A DNA stretch of 64,000 bases. It comes from Coniella vitis (Eukaryota; Ascomycota; Sordariomycetes; Diaporthales; Schizoparmaceae). The position numbers and the translations under genes are program-made. The notes under the pieces were generated by a model, which had not been told where the DNA came from, ran no database searches, and saw only the letters and a program-made list of their open reading frames with translations. The stretch lies in NCBI GenBank assembly GCA_011317545.1, contig WUJK01000007.1, positions 186,001-250,000 of the forward strand. The letters are read 5' to 3'. Of the stretch, positions 22,893 through 35,171 are shown in pieces. How positions within the stretch are numbered: position 1 is the first letter of the stretch; every line of letters starts with the position of its first letter.

Positions 22893-25800
22893 TGGAGCGA
22901 CCTGCCCAACTAACAATCTCTGCGGACATTCGACTGCAGTGCCGTTTTCAATCGCGGATTATACACTGACCCACACGCACACACTCACACGCAGTCGGCA
23001 AGGAGGATTGACGTATATAAAATTGATGTAGTTTGGATGGAGAAAGGCGAGGTGATTTGAATTTGAAGACGGCGAGATTATTGGGGGAGTCGATAGAGCA
23101 GAGAGAAGTGGCGGCGGCGCTGGTCGGATGAATCGATCGGTCGGTCCGTTGGCTGGTTGGCTGGCTAGCTGGTGAGTTGGCTGGCGGCCGGTGATCTGGC
23201 AGGGAGCAGATTAGACGACGGTGGAGGACAGAAGGCTGCTTGAGATTGCCGAAATGGAGAATGAGCAAGAGGCAGCAGGACTATGTAGTGGAAAGGGCCG
23301 ACGCCAGCCCGGGCAAGGCATTTGAGGGTGGAGATGCAGGAGACTGGGGACAAGGCGGGACAAGGCAAATGACAAAAGAATGAGAGAAGTCAAATTGCAG
23401 CGGCCGAGCGGTAGTGCTTGGTGCTTTAGTTAGGGTGCGCAACGGAGAGCGATACGGTGCGCCACGCTCTGCTTATGCTGCCGTACGGTGCAGGGACGGT
23501 GCGGGAATCGATTTGCGGATTGGGGGCAGCAGCAACCCGTAGCGGCAGCAGCAAGCAGCGGCAGCAGTAGCAGTAGCAACTACCCGCATGCGCAAACTTG
23601 ATTTGCATTGGCCATGGACCATGGACCGCCGCTGTGCATTGTGCTTGACCTCGGATCCGAGCCAAGATGATAGCACCACCCAAACGTGACAGCCAAGAAC
23701 AACCCAGCACGACCAATGTCACCACCACGACCAGGAGCAGCAGCAGCAGCAGCAACAACAACAACAACAACAATTCCCACGGGCACAGAGATGCAGATAG
23801 CGTTGCAGATTCGAAAAGGGCAGGACAAAGGAGGGTGACAACGTACAAGGTGCGAATAGCCGGCGCAACAGCGGGGACGAATTGGGTTAACCACAAGAAG
23901 CACGCCAGTAGAAGCACGACACAGGCGAGGTCGGGAAAGACTTGGCGACGGAGCGAAGGGCAGACGGACAACACGGAGAGGGCGACGGCGACGGCGACGG
24001 CGAGAGCGGCGATCTAGGACGGCGCGCGAGCGGAGGATAAGTAGAACCAGTCAGTCGACGAGGAGAGAAGGGGAGAGATTGGATTTCCCAGCTCGTATGT
24101 GGCGGTCAGGTCGGGAATGTCCAAGGTTGGCTTGGATCGCGCAGTGCTTTGCTGGCAAGCCCAAACAAGGCAGAGCAAGGTGGACGGGCGGAGGTTGTTG
24201 ATGAAGAGAAAGAAAGGGAACCTTGGAAGGGAGAGGAATGGCAGATTGCGATTGCCCCGAGCGCAACTGCAAGTAAGAGAGAGCGAGAGGAAGAAGCTCG
24301 CTCCTCTTTGTCAAGTCAAGGGCTGACAACCTGAATAGCGCGCATGGGCGGAGCCAGGGGGCAAAACCACAGGCCCCAACAGGATGGAATCTGATGATGG
24401 GAGGAGGGCATGCAGGCTGGGCGACTGGGCTGCTCTGCACTGCACTGGACTTTGCTGGACTTTGCTGGCAGCTGCAGCGCATGTTGATAGCAGCCGCGGT
24501 GCTGTGCAAGGACGCCACAGGTCCTGGCTACGGCCTGTGAGCGCTGGAAGCAGCAAGCAGGAGGCCGCGTACATGGTATTACTGAGTACATAGTACTGCC
24601 TGTGGCTCCAGAGGCCTGGCTGGTTGCGGGAAATGGTGGACATAGTGGACCAAGGGCCGGGGGATTCCAGGCGTCCCAGGCGATGCCAGGCACAGACTAT
24701 TCCCGTTTCTTCTGCCCGACGCTTGCAAGGTATGTACTGTGGAAGCAGGGCCCCCCGTGCTACAGCAGCAGGAACCCACCGACTAGTGGAGGCCAGGCCC
24801 AGCTGGAGGTACTATGTACTCTAGTACCTGAGGTACTTCGGTGCGTCCTCTGTACTATGCTCTGTACGACCAGCCCAAAAAGTGGGGCGCGGCACTGGGC
24901 CGGCAGGGCAGGCATGCCGTGCTGTGCTGTGCTGTGCTGCTGGAGATGTTGCGGACTTTGGTCACACGAATAATGAAACAAGATAACCTGCGATTCGAGC
25001 GTGAGCGCGAGCCCTTTGCTCGGTCCACGGTGGAGCACGGTAGACTCTGATCAAGCACATACTATGTATCTAGCCGTCGCGATTACCATGTACGACAGGG
25101 TCATGTGAATCCAGGCGTGGACACGGATAACAGGCTGATTGCCCGTCGTCCATTGTACCATAAAATGCATAGTATAGTAGCAGGCGACAGGGTCTTTTCT
25201 TGATACGATGGTATATAAAGCCCTATGTGGCTCAGGCCGTTATGATATTGAACTCTATATAGAGGCCAGCCCAGGCTCAAAGTCTGTATTATGTGCGGAC
25301 TCGGCGTTGCGCAGAGGACAGTCCCTAGTTACCATGTTATTACACAGGGGCAAAGCACACCAAGATCAGCAACAGACCATCGCCACGCAAAGCAAACGTA
25401 GTCCAAACAAGAGAGAGGAAGAAGAGCACCCAGTTGAACTATTACATACTATGCAGTATATGATGAGATTTGCGGTCGACTCTTGAGTCGTCCCCCTGTC
25501 CCCTTAATCGCAACGACACGACCCAGGTGCACGGGGCAAGGCTATCAAGGGTCTGGCGCGTGGCCCCCGATAGGGCAATACTTCCTATGTACCATGTAGC
25601 GTGCAGGCCGGCCGGCTGTACATAGTACTTGATAGCTACCCGAGGATCGCTGTACATACTATGTAGAATAGTACATGGTATTAGTGGATTGCTGGCCCTA
25701 GCAAGGTTGAGCGGAGGCTCCTGGGCGCAAATCCCAGCTCACGCCCGCATCCTTCCCATCATCACGTCTCCTTCTTTGTCGACGACGCTGGTCACGTTTG

Positions 25801-26168
25801 TGCTGGAACCCTGACCAACAACGACGACAGCCACGATGGAGAATGCAAACCGACGACCTGGCCTTTGACTTGCGCGCCACAAAAATAGCCACAAACGCTG
25901 GCCTGGCCGTCTCTTGAAGTCCAAGCACGCCACTTATCCATTCATTTCCTCGTCCATCTCCATCTTGTCCACACATGGTGAGCGCAGAGGGATTCTTGCT
26001 TTTGACTGTGATGGCCCTCAAGACGTGGGACGTGGAAATAAGCCCGCGGATTCGCTCTACCCACCCCTTTGCAGCTTGGAACCAAAGAAGGAAGCCCATT
26101 CTGTAACCAGCTGATGTTCCTTTTTCCCTTCCACCGCGTAACACGAGGCCCCAATCCCTGATTAGCCC

Positions 26169-26188
26169 CGCGCGCGCGCGTGTGTGTG

Positions 26189-26233
<45 letters not shown>
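26169..26233. repeat. Composite CG-TG-AG dinucleotide repeat
   Basis: About six CG, then about five TG, then about twenty AG dinucleotides, nearly without interruption. Alternating purine-pyrimidine followed by polypurine is a combination known to favour Z-DNA and triplex structures respectively; this is inferred from sequence only. Confidence 0.8.
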
Positions 26234-26236
<3 letters not shown>

Positions 26237-27143
26237 AGCGACTGAGAGAGAAGAAAGAGTGTGGTTGGGTGGCGGTGGTGTTGCAGTCCCCAATTTGTTC
26301 CATGCAGTGCTCGTGAAATGCTTCGCTGCAGCCCGCCTTGCTGACCACTTTTTTCTTGCCCACCACGTGTCTCTGACAGATGATGATGACCCATGGCCGG
26401 GGATGCGATGCGATGCGATGCATGTGAGATGAGGATACCTACTGTACATGGCTCGCTTGTTCCTCTTTGCTTCGCTCTCACCGTTTGCCCTCTTGCGGGC
26501 TGCTCCCATGCTGACGAGGAACACCTCGTGCGACTTTTCTTTTCTTCTCCTATTCCCATTTCCGTTCCTCTTTTTTCTCGTCAGCATCGTCATCATCTTC
26601 TTCTTCTTCTTCTCCATGCAACCATACCCATTATTGACTCCGCACCAGCACCCATGTCCCAACGGAACTCTCCGTCTCACGAGGAATGAATACAAGTCAA
26701 CGAGTCCCGAAAAGAAAAGGCTATGAGACCTGTCGTTCCAAATAGGCTCTACCGAAACACTGGAAACCCCCAATTGCACATGGTAACATCATACAACAAG
26801 TATCCAGTAGAGGTCGCTTCATTGCTTTATTGATACATGAGATCACTATACCCTTCTCTCTCCTTTGTATACATGCAACAGTCGGTTCTTGCTGTTGGGA
26901 ATTGATGTACTTTCGCAAACACAGATAAGCATTACCTTGTAGAATCCGGGCTACAGAATAAGTTCCTTGATTTTGGTTGGCCAAAAGAGTCTTCAGCCCA
27001 CTCACTAATCAACTATGGTTGTATTTTAGTACGCCAACCAGCCACAGCTACTTACTCATCTCATTTACCATTCTCACTTTTGGGGGGGTGGTAATCAGAC
27101 ATCACATATCAGATTCACATCAAAGGAGGAAGAAGGGCAAAGA

Positions 27144-27216
27144 GAAGAAGAAGAAGAAGAAGAAGAAGAAGAAGAAGAAGAAGAAGAAGGACATGCATGC
27201 ATGCATGCATGCATGC
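27144..27216. repeat. GAA repeat followed by ATGC repeat
   Basis: About fifteen GAA/AAG triplets run directly into about six copies of ATGC (palindromic GCATGC units). Both tracts are intergenic. Confidence 0.8.
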
Positions 27217-28145
27217 TGCTTCTAGAAGGTCGCCAACTTTACAAGGGCTTACATTATGCATATGTGTTACCATTCATATACCAACTTTCACTAGGTACCT
27301 ACTTGGACCCAACAAGCGAATGGACGGTCATCTGATTCATCTTTACACACATGGTAATATTATGGAAAAAGGAACCCAAAAGGGCCCGAATACTACCTAG
27401 GTGTTTGATTTCAGGGAGCACAAGCCAAGCAGAAAAAAGCAAAAGAAGAAGAAAAAACAAGCCCCCTGCCCCCCTTCTTCCCTCCTCCGGTCCGCCCTTT
27501 TTCCAAAAGTCTCCAGCCCGAAATTCTTTCGGCCGAAAAGCGTCGACTCCACGTGCTGCTAAGAATAACCAACTCTCCCAGGACAGTTCTTTTGTTTTCT
27601 CTGCCTTTTTCTTTTCTTTTCTTTTTCCTTCTGTTGGTTGGTGGGTTGATTGGTTCCTTCACTAATGAGACGCTGCACTCGAAATTCTTTTTGCTACGCA
27701 TTCATGTTCTGCTGTACTATGTGATGGTCCTTTTTTCCCCAATTCTCTGCTGACCTTTGTGTCACCTTCCATATGCTGACCTGTCCCATCATCGTTTCGT
27801 AACTTATGAAGTGAACAAACCAACATGAGCAAGGGAACACTCTGTCCCCCACAGCCCCTCTCCCCCAGAAAAAGAAAAGAAGAAGGTAGCACAAGCCTCG
27901 TATTCCATCCAGCTTCTAGAAGGACGTACGCATCGGGGAAAGAAGAAGAAAAGAATAAAAGACCAATTACTTTTTGTGCAAACGCAACGGAAGTCATGTG
28001 GCAAATAACAAAGTAGTATGTACCAAGCAACAAAAATAAAATTAAAAAACAATAAAAAAAGTAAGCCGGATTTTGTGTAGTATGGAAAAACGACAAAAGT
28101 ACTGATTTGCAATTTTCTTTCATTTTTTTTTTCTTTTCTCACTGC

Positions 28146-28189
28146 AGTCTGCAGCAAGCAGCAAGCAGCAAGCAGCAAGCAGCAAGCAG
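28146..28189. repeat. GCAGCAA heptamer tandem repeat
   Basis: Six near-perfect copies of a 7-nt unit just after a poly-T tract. There are no unique spacers, so this is a minisatellite and not a CRISPR array. Confidence 0.8.
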
Positions 28190-30063
28190 CACGCTGTCGC
28201 GCGCGCACGCCCCGGCGGTGGTTGTGGTTGGTTAGCTGCAGACGGGCTTCGGCGTGACCGGCGGGGGACAAAGGGAGAAATACGAAAGAGAAGAGGAGGG
28301 GAAGGGAAAAAAAAGGAGCATCATGCCACGTTGAGATGGCATGATGCAAAAGTGTATAAAGTATACTTTTCTTGCTTGCTATTGTGTGTTTTATTCCGGG
28401 AGCAGAAATTGGGGGGAAAAAACGACTTGTCATATTATTGAGAACGAAAAGCAAAAGTGGCGTCGTTGTTGTTGTGGTTGGTATTGCTGAATTATAACAC
28501 GGTTCGTGTGAGTGAGCGATTGTTGGTGGGCCTGGCTTTTGACGACCAAAGACGGCGATGAGATGAAGATGTTGATGATGATTGTTCATGGTCACCTGCC
28601 ACCAGCTGAATGGTGCTGAGATGGATTCTGAATTATTTGAAATGTACTTGAACAGTATTCTAGCCCTTCGCGTATACATTTGTCTTCCAGTTATCCCAGA
28701 AAAGACGAATCCATTACCCTTCCCTCATAGATCGCGGGGACAGACACGTAAGTGGACGCAATTCATTATACATCAATTAATAGATATTAAACCAAGGCTC
28801 TGCGTAGAATATATAGCGTAGCCACAATCACGGTCTACTGAAAAGGCTGCTTTGCGACATAGATAGTGATTGATATAATCATTGCATTCCAGTATGATAT
28901 CTGTCTTGAGAAACCAACGAAATTGTTTCATACATGTCCACCAGCATCGCTTCAACCAAACCCAACATGAGCCCACGAGGGGAGGTACATGGGCAAAGGA
29001 AGAGAAAAAGAAGAAAAAACCAATAGTACTTCTCTCGCTCAATCCAAGTAGTCTCTCGCCAGCGTACCAGTGCCACACAACATACAAAGCAACTGGGCAA
29101 CAGTTACCCATCATCAAGTGCTAAGCGCGTATCAACTATCCAACAAAACAAATACCAAACAGATGGGGATGTTGCAACACAACATTGGTACATGAGTAAA
29201 ATGGTTGATGTCCAGAAACAGGCCTGTCTTCTATCCATAGTATTAGTGCCAATTCCTTCCGCCGAGATGTGCACAATCCAAAGTCGAAACAATCCGTGTG
29301 TATACTAAACAACTCCTTAAAGTTATATCAGGTTCGGTCATGGATACAATCATGCACGCCCGTACGAATCGACTCATGCGCAAGTCTACCTCTTCCCATG
29401 CATCAGTTCTTGACATGTCAGGGGTAAAATGTGAGAAAGGTGGAGTAGTCCTGCGCATGCTTTCTTGTTCTTTCCAAATCATGTATCTTGAGCTGTGGCT
29501 TCCTGAAATATCGATGTGGGATGGGCGCTGGCAGGCAAGCCACTGACTTTACTCACTCATATAGTACTGATGCTGACGCTGATGCTGATGGCGGGGGAAC
29601 GTGTTGGCTGACGGACTGTTACATCTCAACAGGGGAACACTGCCCCTTTTCCCCGACATGCAAGCAGTCCTGCGGATCTTAGCAGGGATCACGAATTCGT
29701 GGATAGGATGCTCTGTTACACTCCGTCATGTTGATAGAAGTGACAAGGAGGGAATCCCAAAGATGACGGGATCTATCGAACGGGGAGAAGGGTGCTTGGG
29801 TCATGCTCGGATATTTTGGGATTCGGATGCTGGTCGTTGATTTCGTGTTTGGACGTATCAGAACCCCAGACTTCGGATGGTGAGCCCGTGTTCGTCTGAG
29901 GAGTTCTGTCGCCGGCGACTACCCAGAGCAGGCCACAAGAGACCGCACGCTGATGTCAAGCACTTGAACATGGCTACGATTGCACATGCCCGGAGTCGCC
30001 GCCAGTCGACATTCGTATATCCATGCCGTAGTCATCATGATGTATGCGTCGCGCACATGATCT

Positions 30064-30843
30064 CTATCTTCTTCGTTCTTCATCCTTGCGACACCTTCGA
30101 ACGTCCTTATCGGACAGATACCAGGCCTTGTCGAGGACGTCGTGGCGAAACTGCGTGACCTTGTCCCAAAAAGCCATTTCCTGCTGCGTGCAGCGCAGAA
30201 TAGTTGCTTTGAGAATCTTGATCTGCTTGTTGCCTCTAAAAAGCGCCAAACCGCCCTTGATGTCCAGGATAGTGCCGACGTCGATGTCTGCAAAGGGAAC
30301 CGTAGCTTTGGCCTGTTCGGAGGCGGCGCTAGTGGTTCCTTTTATGATGGCGGCAGCAGGAGTCGTTGCCTCGAGCGCTGCCAGAAGATCCCGTTGTTGC
30401 TCAGACTTGGGTACGTCGACAGTGCATTCGATGCAGACACCACTGCTGTCGTCGATAGTGTAGGTGCGGTGGCCTGCAAAGTCGTCTACGGCAACCACGA
30501 TGCCCGCAATTCGCACCCATTTGACGGGATGGTTGTGGCGAAAGAAGACATTTTGTCCTAGTGAAGTGTAGTGTTAGCTGGTTGATCAGAGCCGATGCTT
30601 CTGCTTTTAAAACAACGAAGAAGCACCAAAAACAAAAAGCATCAAGAACAATCTTTGTATACCCCCAAAGCCAGAAAGCAGAGTCAATGCGTTGATATCT
30701 GCAATTTGCAAGTGACAGTAGGTGTTGATGGTCGGGGATCGCTTGAAGCAGTACTGCGGGTAAAAGGGCAGGCCGCTGACATACTCGACGGCTCGGCTTT
30801 TGTTGGTAGGTTTCCTGTTGCTTGATGCGTGTCTAGACGCCAT
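30064..30843 (-). CDS. STN1: CST complex subunit STN1 (telomere capping, OB fold)
   Basis: Two exons, 30843-30663 and 30557-30064, give 224 residues. STN1 works with TEN1 and a CTC1/Cdc13-like partner on single-stranded telomeric DNA. The N-terminus has the family signature FYPQYCFKRSPT followed by LQIADINAL (about residues 27-52). The joined exons then read GQNVFFRHNHPVKWVRIAGIVV and AVDDFAGHRTYTIDDSSG, an OB fold in which strands surround the conserved HP-x-W and DDSSG blocks. The 105-nt intron interrupts the first part of the fold; splicing restores the frame exactly. The protein ends soon after the OB fold with a basic tail (DKDVRRCRKDEERRR), so no C-terminal winged-helix region is seen in this model. 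Yeast STN1 is about twice as long. Confidence 0.88.
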
Positions 30844-33532
30844 TGTCGTCTTTATAGGTTGTGTCGAGGAATCTCATTTCTTCTCAGGTGATGCTAATCC
30901 GGTGAATCTCGCGAGGCGCTGGTGAGCGAAACTCGGGAATGGGCCCAGTCTTTGTGTCGTGATGCGCGGTAGAATGTTGTACAGTAAGTACCGTGGGAGA
31001 GAGACCTGGACTCCAAGTCTGGATTTTTGTTTTGTTTTGATTACATCTTCAAGTGTACTGCTGGCGGCGCCATCATCCGTAGCTGCTAATAGGATGGTTG
31101 CCTATCATGAGATCAGGGTGTTCGTAGAAGGAGGAAATGGAGGAAGCGGAGGGTAAGGGTTGGGCTTCCTGTACATAAGCACGGTGATATTCCGAGGTTA
31201 GTAGTTTACGCGTCACGCGTCGTGCAGCCCCACGTATGTTATCGATAAGCCCCCCGAGAGGGTGCAGCAGATGTCTCAAAGGGGGGCTTCAGTGGCTGCC
31301 AAGCAGCCCACGCTGATACCACCACCTGGGATCTGTAAGCTCCAGAGCTGCCATCTTCTGTTTCAAAGGAACGGAGCGAATCGGAGTGTAACTTGGCAGA
31401 GCATTCGAGAACTAAACTGCGTCAACGGTCTTGTGCGTCTGTCCTTTCGACGGTATACATGATGAAATTCGGTGCAGGGATTCATGTACCCAAGTCGCTG
31501 CCCAAATACCTAGCTACATAGTATATCATAGTATCGCAGTACAAGCTGCAAACACGTGGCCCGTGCATTGCTGGTAGCGATATGCAGGGTCTACTTTATG
31601 GTATGAGCGTATATATAGTAGATTGAGTAACTTGGTACATTCGTCATGTACCTTTTCAGATGTATGCACATAATAGTTCAACGTTCTTTGATGTGCGCTT
31701 TCAGAAGCTAACATCAACGTAACACGGCAGCCAAGCATTCTCGTTGGGGCTGCCTCAAATGACCACAAGAAGGCTAGGGCCACTGTTTCAGCGGGGGACG
31801 GGCCACATCATAGTACTATCGCATTTACGCCCTAGACAGTTTTGGGTGCCACTGTAGCACAAGGTTTTTGCGGCTTGCCCAGCGAGCTGCACTAGCAAAT
31901 ACGTTCATAAAGAGTCGTGTTATAAAGATAACTCTGGGTAACGGTTCTGGGTGGTTGTGAACAGCGATCCAGGATATCAGTTAGTCGGTTGAGCCCTTTG
32001 CCAGTTATCGATACCAATACCAATATCGATAACAATAAAGACAAAGATAGCGATAACGATAACGATACGGCTCGACACAGCTCCCCGTTGCGCGCCAAGA
32101 TCAAAAGAAGCTATAGTGACACTATGTAGAGTTTGGCTGGGGCGGCTTGGCAGACCGCGGAGAGATGGGGGCCTTGCCTTGCGGGGCGGGCAACTGACCT
32201 AGCCATTGAGGCCGCCGACGGATTGCCAAGCCGCAGGCAGCAGGCAGCTTGCAGCTTGCAGCTTGCAGTTTGCAGCACACTCAGACTGACGTACGCGGCA
32301 GTCTGCATCGTCAGACAAGAGCAGATGTTGCATGCGATGCTTTGGGTTGGTTGTCGACGGCAAGGCGGCGTCGTCGTCTTGGATCCTTCTCTCGTCCAGT
32401 ATTTGCCAGCGGGCCGAATCAAAGTTTTTATACCTACATAATACTGTATCGTATCGTGCGTGTGCGCTGCCAATTGGTCGTTGCAGGGGTCCGCTCAAGC
32501 CCGCCTTCTTTGCTCTTTCTGCTTTTGCTTCGAAACGAAAGCTTGACACGTCTCAGAGCAGGAGCAAGCTTACCTAGCTCTTGCTCTCTTTTTCGCTCTC
32601 TCTGGCTCCTTTCCAGCTCCTTTGCGGCTTCCCCTGCAATCTGCTTCTTCCTCTTCTCCTCCCCCATCACGGCGCTTCATCCCATCGTCAAACACCCACT
32701 GATTGCCTGCGATCATCCCATCCGTGCCGTTCCCATCAACTCGACCTCCCCAGGCAGCCCAGCCCAGCCCAGCCCAGCTCAGCCCAGCCCTGCCCCGGTG
32801 CTAGCCCAGCAACCAGTGAAGCAACAAGCGGCTGTCGTCATCGTCCCACCCTCGGCCAAGCACTCGCCATTGCATATCTCGAATCCCGGCCAAGACCACA
32901 GCCAAGCCGATTCATCAGTCTCGACCAGCTGCGTGCCGCTTCAGACAACCGCCGCCTCTGCTGCCGGCCCAGACGAGCCATCACTGTAGTATTAATCTCC
33001 GCCCGTCATCTCTCCCACATTTCCATATTTGGGATCAACCTGGCACCCGCGCCCTTTGTCGTCCAGCTGCAACCCAGAGAGCAATGGCTTACAGTGAGTG
33101 TGACCTTGGCCCAGCAAGCTCAGCCTCCCCCCCTCCCCTCTGCACTGCCTCTAGCCGTTGCCCTTGGTCTTCTACGATACATACATAGCGGCACACACCT
33201 TCTTCTGCTCCGCTGCCTTTGATTCGCCCGTCCGTCATTCCGTTGCCTTGGTTCTTGGTGTATACGCGCGCGTGCCTGTGTGTGCTTGTGTGTGTGTGCG
33301 CCTGCCCTTCCCCATCCATTAATGCTTGCCCGCCTGAGCTCGATGCACAGCTCTCCTCCCACCTCATTATAGCTACGAAACGCGTCCTCGTTTGTCATTG
33401 TCACCGGCCTACCCCAGTGTCTTGCTCAGGCCTTGCCAATGCTGCGCTCTCGACGGTAACTCAGCGCTAACCCATCGCCATGCGCTCCGTCGCATTATAG
33501 TAACTGTTGCCTTCAAGAAAACAATCAAGTCG
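30844..33532. other. Divergent intergenic region, STN1 and Ca2+/H+ exchanger promoters
   Basis: 2.7 kb. Contains a cluster of GATA motifs at 32006-32067, a GCAGCTT-type heptamer stretch at about 32237-32275 and an AGCCC pentamer stretch at about 32755-32790. Positions 32560-33530 are pyrimidine-rich and look like a long 5' leader of the exchanger. An open frame at 32249-32989 is low complexity and not supported as a gene. Confidence 0.55.
32006..32067. promoter_or_regulatory. Cluster of eight GATA motifs
   Basis: Within 62 bases there are GATA cores at 32010, 32028, 32046, 32052, 32058 and 32064, plus TATC (GATA on the other strand) at 32006 and 32024. Fungal GATA factors such as AreA/NIT2 or the siderophore regulator bind paired sites of this kind. 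The cluster lies 1.2 kb upstream of STN1 and 1.5 kb upstream of the exchanger, so the target is unclear. Part of the pattern is a CGATAA tandem repeat, so chance through simple repeat growth is possible. Confidence 0.45.
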
Positions 33533-35171
33533 ATGCGGACCAACACCGGCATGAGCCTAGGCGCCGACAACAACCACGTCGACTCCTCCGACGGCCCTTT
33601 CAGCGGCGCAAATGAGAGAACCCACCTCCTGCCCAATAGCGCCGGCGCTCCCAGCCATACCTCGAGCCGCGGCGACTTTTGGCGCCAGGTCTTCCTCGAC
33701 CCCAAGAAGACACCCGGCACAGACAATCCCAACCCCTTTGTTAGATGGCCCGCCCATTGCTTCAATATCCTGAAAGTTGTCCTTCTTAGCAGTATGTTTT
33801 CTGCCCATCCCTCGAATTTACCGTCTTGGATTATGAGGCTCACTACGCAACAGACTATGTCAATGTCCTCCTCGTCTTTGTGCCCCTGGGTCTGATTGCT
33901 GGCAAGCTGGAATGGAGTGCCACGGCTGTCTTTACCCTCAACTTCTTTGCCATCATTCCTCTCGCTGCCATCCTCTCGTTTGCGACTGAAGAGATATCAC
34001 TCAAGTTGGGCGAGACACTCGGTGGCCTGCTCAATGCCACCTTTGGAAATGCCGTCGAATTGATTGTGAGTGTGGCCGTTATATTGCGAGAGCGCATGGC
34101 ACAATTTAGCTAATCTCTTGTCTTTTACCGACAACAATAGGTGAGTATTATTGCTTTGCAAAACAACCAGATTGAGGTTGTCAAGTCGTCCATGCTTGGC
34201 TCCATTCTGTCCAACCTGCTGCTTGTCATGGGCATGTGCTTCTTCCTGGGCGGCATTTGCAACATGACGGACCGGAATGGCGTCGGATTCGAGCAGCAAT
34301 TTGCCTCGGGTACGGCGCAGACCGCCTGCTCTCTCATGGCCCTGTCGACTGCCTCCATGGTCATACCTGCAGCCCTCTCCATGGTCATTGAGCGCGGCAA
34401 GAACCCCGAAGCTGCCACCGAGAGTGTCCTGATCTTGTCGCGTGGAACCGCCGTCATTCTGTTGCTGCTCTATGTGCTCTACCTCTACTTCCAGCTTCGA
34501 ACACATAAGAACCTGTTCAACCCTGAGTCGCCTGCCACCCAAGAGGACGAGGATGAACCTGAGGAGGCCACCATGAGTGCGTGGTCCGCTGCTGCTGTCC
34601 TGATTCTTGTCACGGTTGTTATTTCCTTCTGCGCCGACTATCTTGTGGACAGCATCGATGCCATCGTCGCCACTGGAAAAATTAGCAAGAACTTCATTGG
34701 CTTGATTCTGATTCCTATCGTTGGCAATGCTGCCGAGCACGTCACAGCCTGTGTTGTCGCTATCAGAGACAAGATGGACCTTGTAAGTTTGTACCTGGAA
34801 GACATTTGAGTTCAGTCATTTCAGGATTCGGTACTAACCTGACTTTTCTTTTCCTCTCTCCAAAGGCCATGGGTGTCGCCGTTGGATCGAGTATTCAGAT
34901 TGCCCTGCTCGTAACCCCCTTCCTGGTACTTCTCGGCTGGGCCATGGGCAAGGAGATGGATTTCCAGTTTGAGACCTTCGAGACCGTCAGCTTTTTCATT
35001 TCTGTCCTTGTCGTCACATATGTGGTTCAAGACGGCCGGTCCAACTACCTCGAGGGAGCTATGCTGTTTGGTCTCTATGTCATCATCGCTGTCGCGTTCT
35101 ATGCTACTCCCAGCGACGCGCTCGACCGTGACGTTACTGGAGCAGTACTTTCTGCACTCAAGCTGAGGTAA
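33533..35171 (+). CDS. VCX1: Vacuolar Ca2+/H+ exchanger (CAX/VCX1 family)
   Basis: Four exons: 33533-33791, 33854-34065, 34141-34782 and 34866-35171, giving 472 residues. The protein moves Ca2+ into the vacuole in exchange for protons. It has a hydrophilic N-terminus, then about eleven membrane helices in two halves. Each half carries the cation-binding signature: G151-N-A-V-E155-L-I with downstream SSMLGSILSNLLL, and G352-N-A-A-E356-H with downstream GVAVGSSIQIALL. The halves are joined by an acidic loop (QEDEDEPEE). Introns are 62, 75 and 83 nt. The start is the first ATG after in-frame untranslated-looking sequence; a second ATG six codons on is also possible. The stop codon lies inside a perfect splice donor, so a second C-terminus may exist (see findings). 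Confidence 0.93.

Larger units (their letters stand above)
22893..30063. other. Gene-poor block, 7.2 kb, repeat-rich
   Basis: No open frame here matches a known family or has normal composition. Positions 22893-23400 are probably the kinase promoter. Positions 24580-25670 hold five of the recurring ACATAGTA/TACTATGT motifs. Simple repeats include a CG/TG/AG composite at 26169-26233, GAA then ATGC repeats at 27144-27216 and GCAGCAA heptamers at 28146-28189. The segment 27960-28130 and parts of 28580-29300 are AT-rich. The final kilobase probably includes the STN1 3' UTR. A short or highly spliced gene could be missed. Confidence 0.5.

Noticed and set aside
23426..23974. 182-codon minus-strand frame with a leucine/valine run
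   Set aside because: The hydrophobic run comes from CAG/CAA triplets on the other strand; low complexity, no family.
25711..25735. CTGGG-loop-CCCAG stem resembling a tRNA T-arm
   Set aside because: No matching acceptor stem, D-arm or anticodon arm upstream, and the loop lacks the TTC core.
28146..28189. Regular short repeats that could suggest an array
   Set aside because: Seven-nt units with no spacers in a eukaryotic genome; a plain minisatellite.
32249..32989. 246-codon plus-strand open frame upstream of the exchanger
   Set aside because: Ser/Leu/Pro/Gln low complexity from pyrimidine-rich and AGCCC repeat DNA; better explained as 5' leader.
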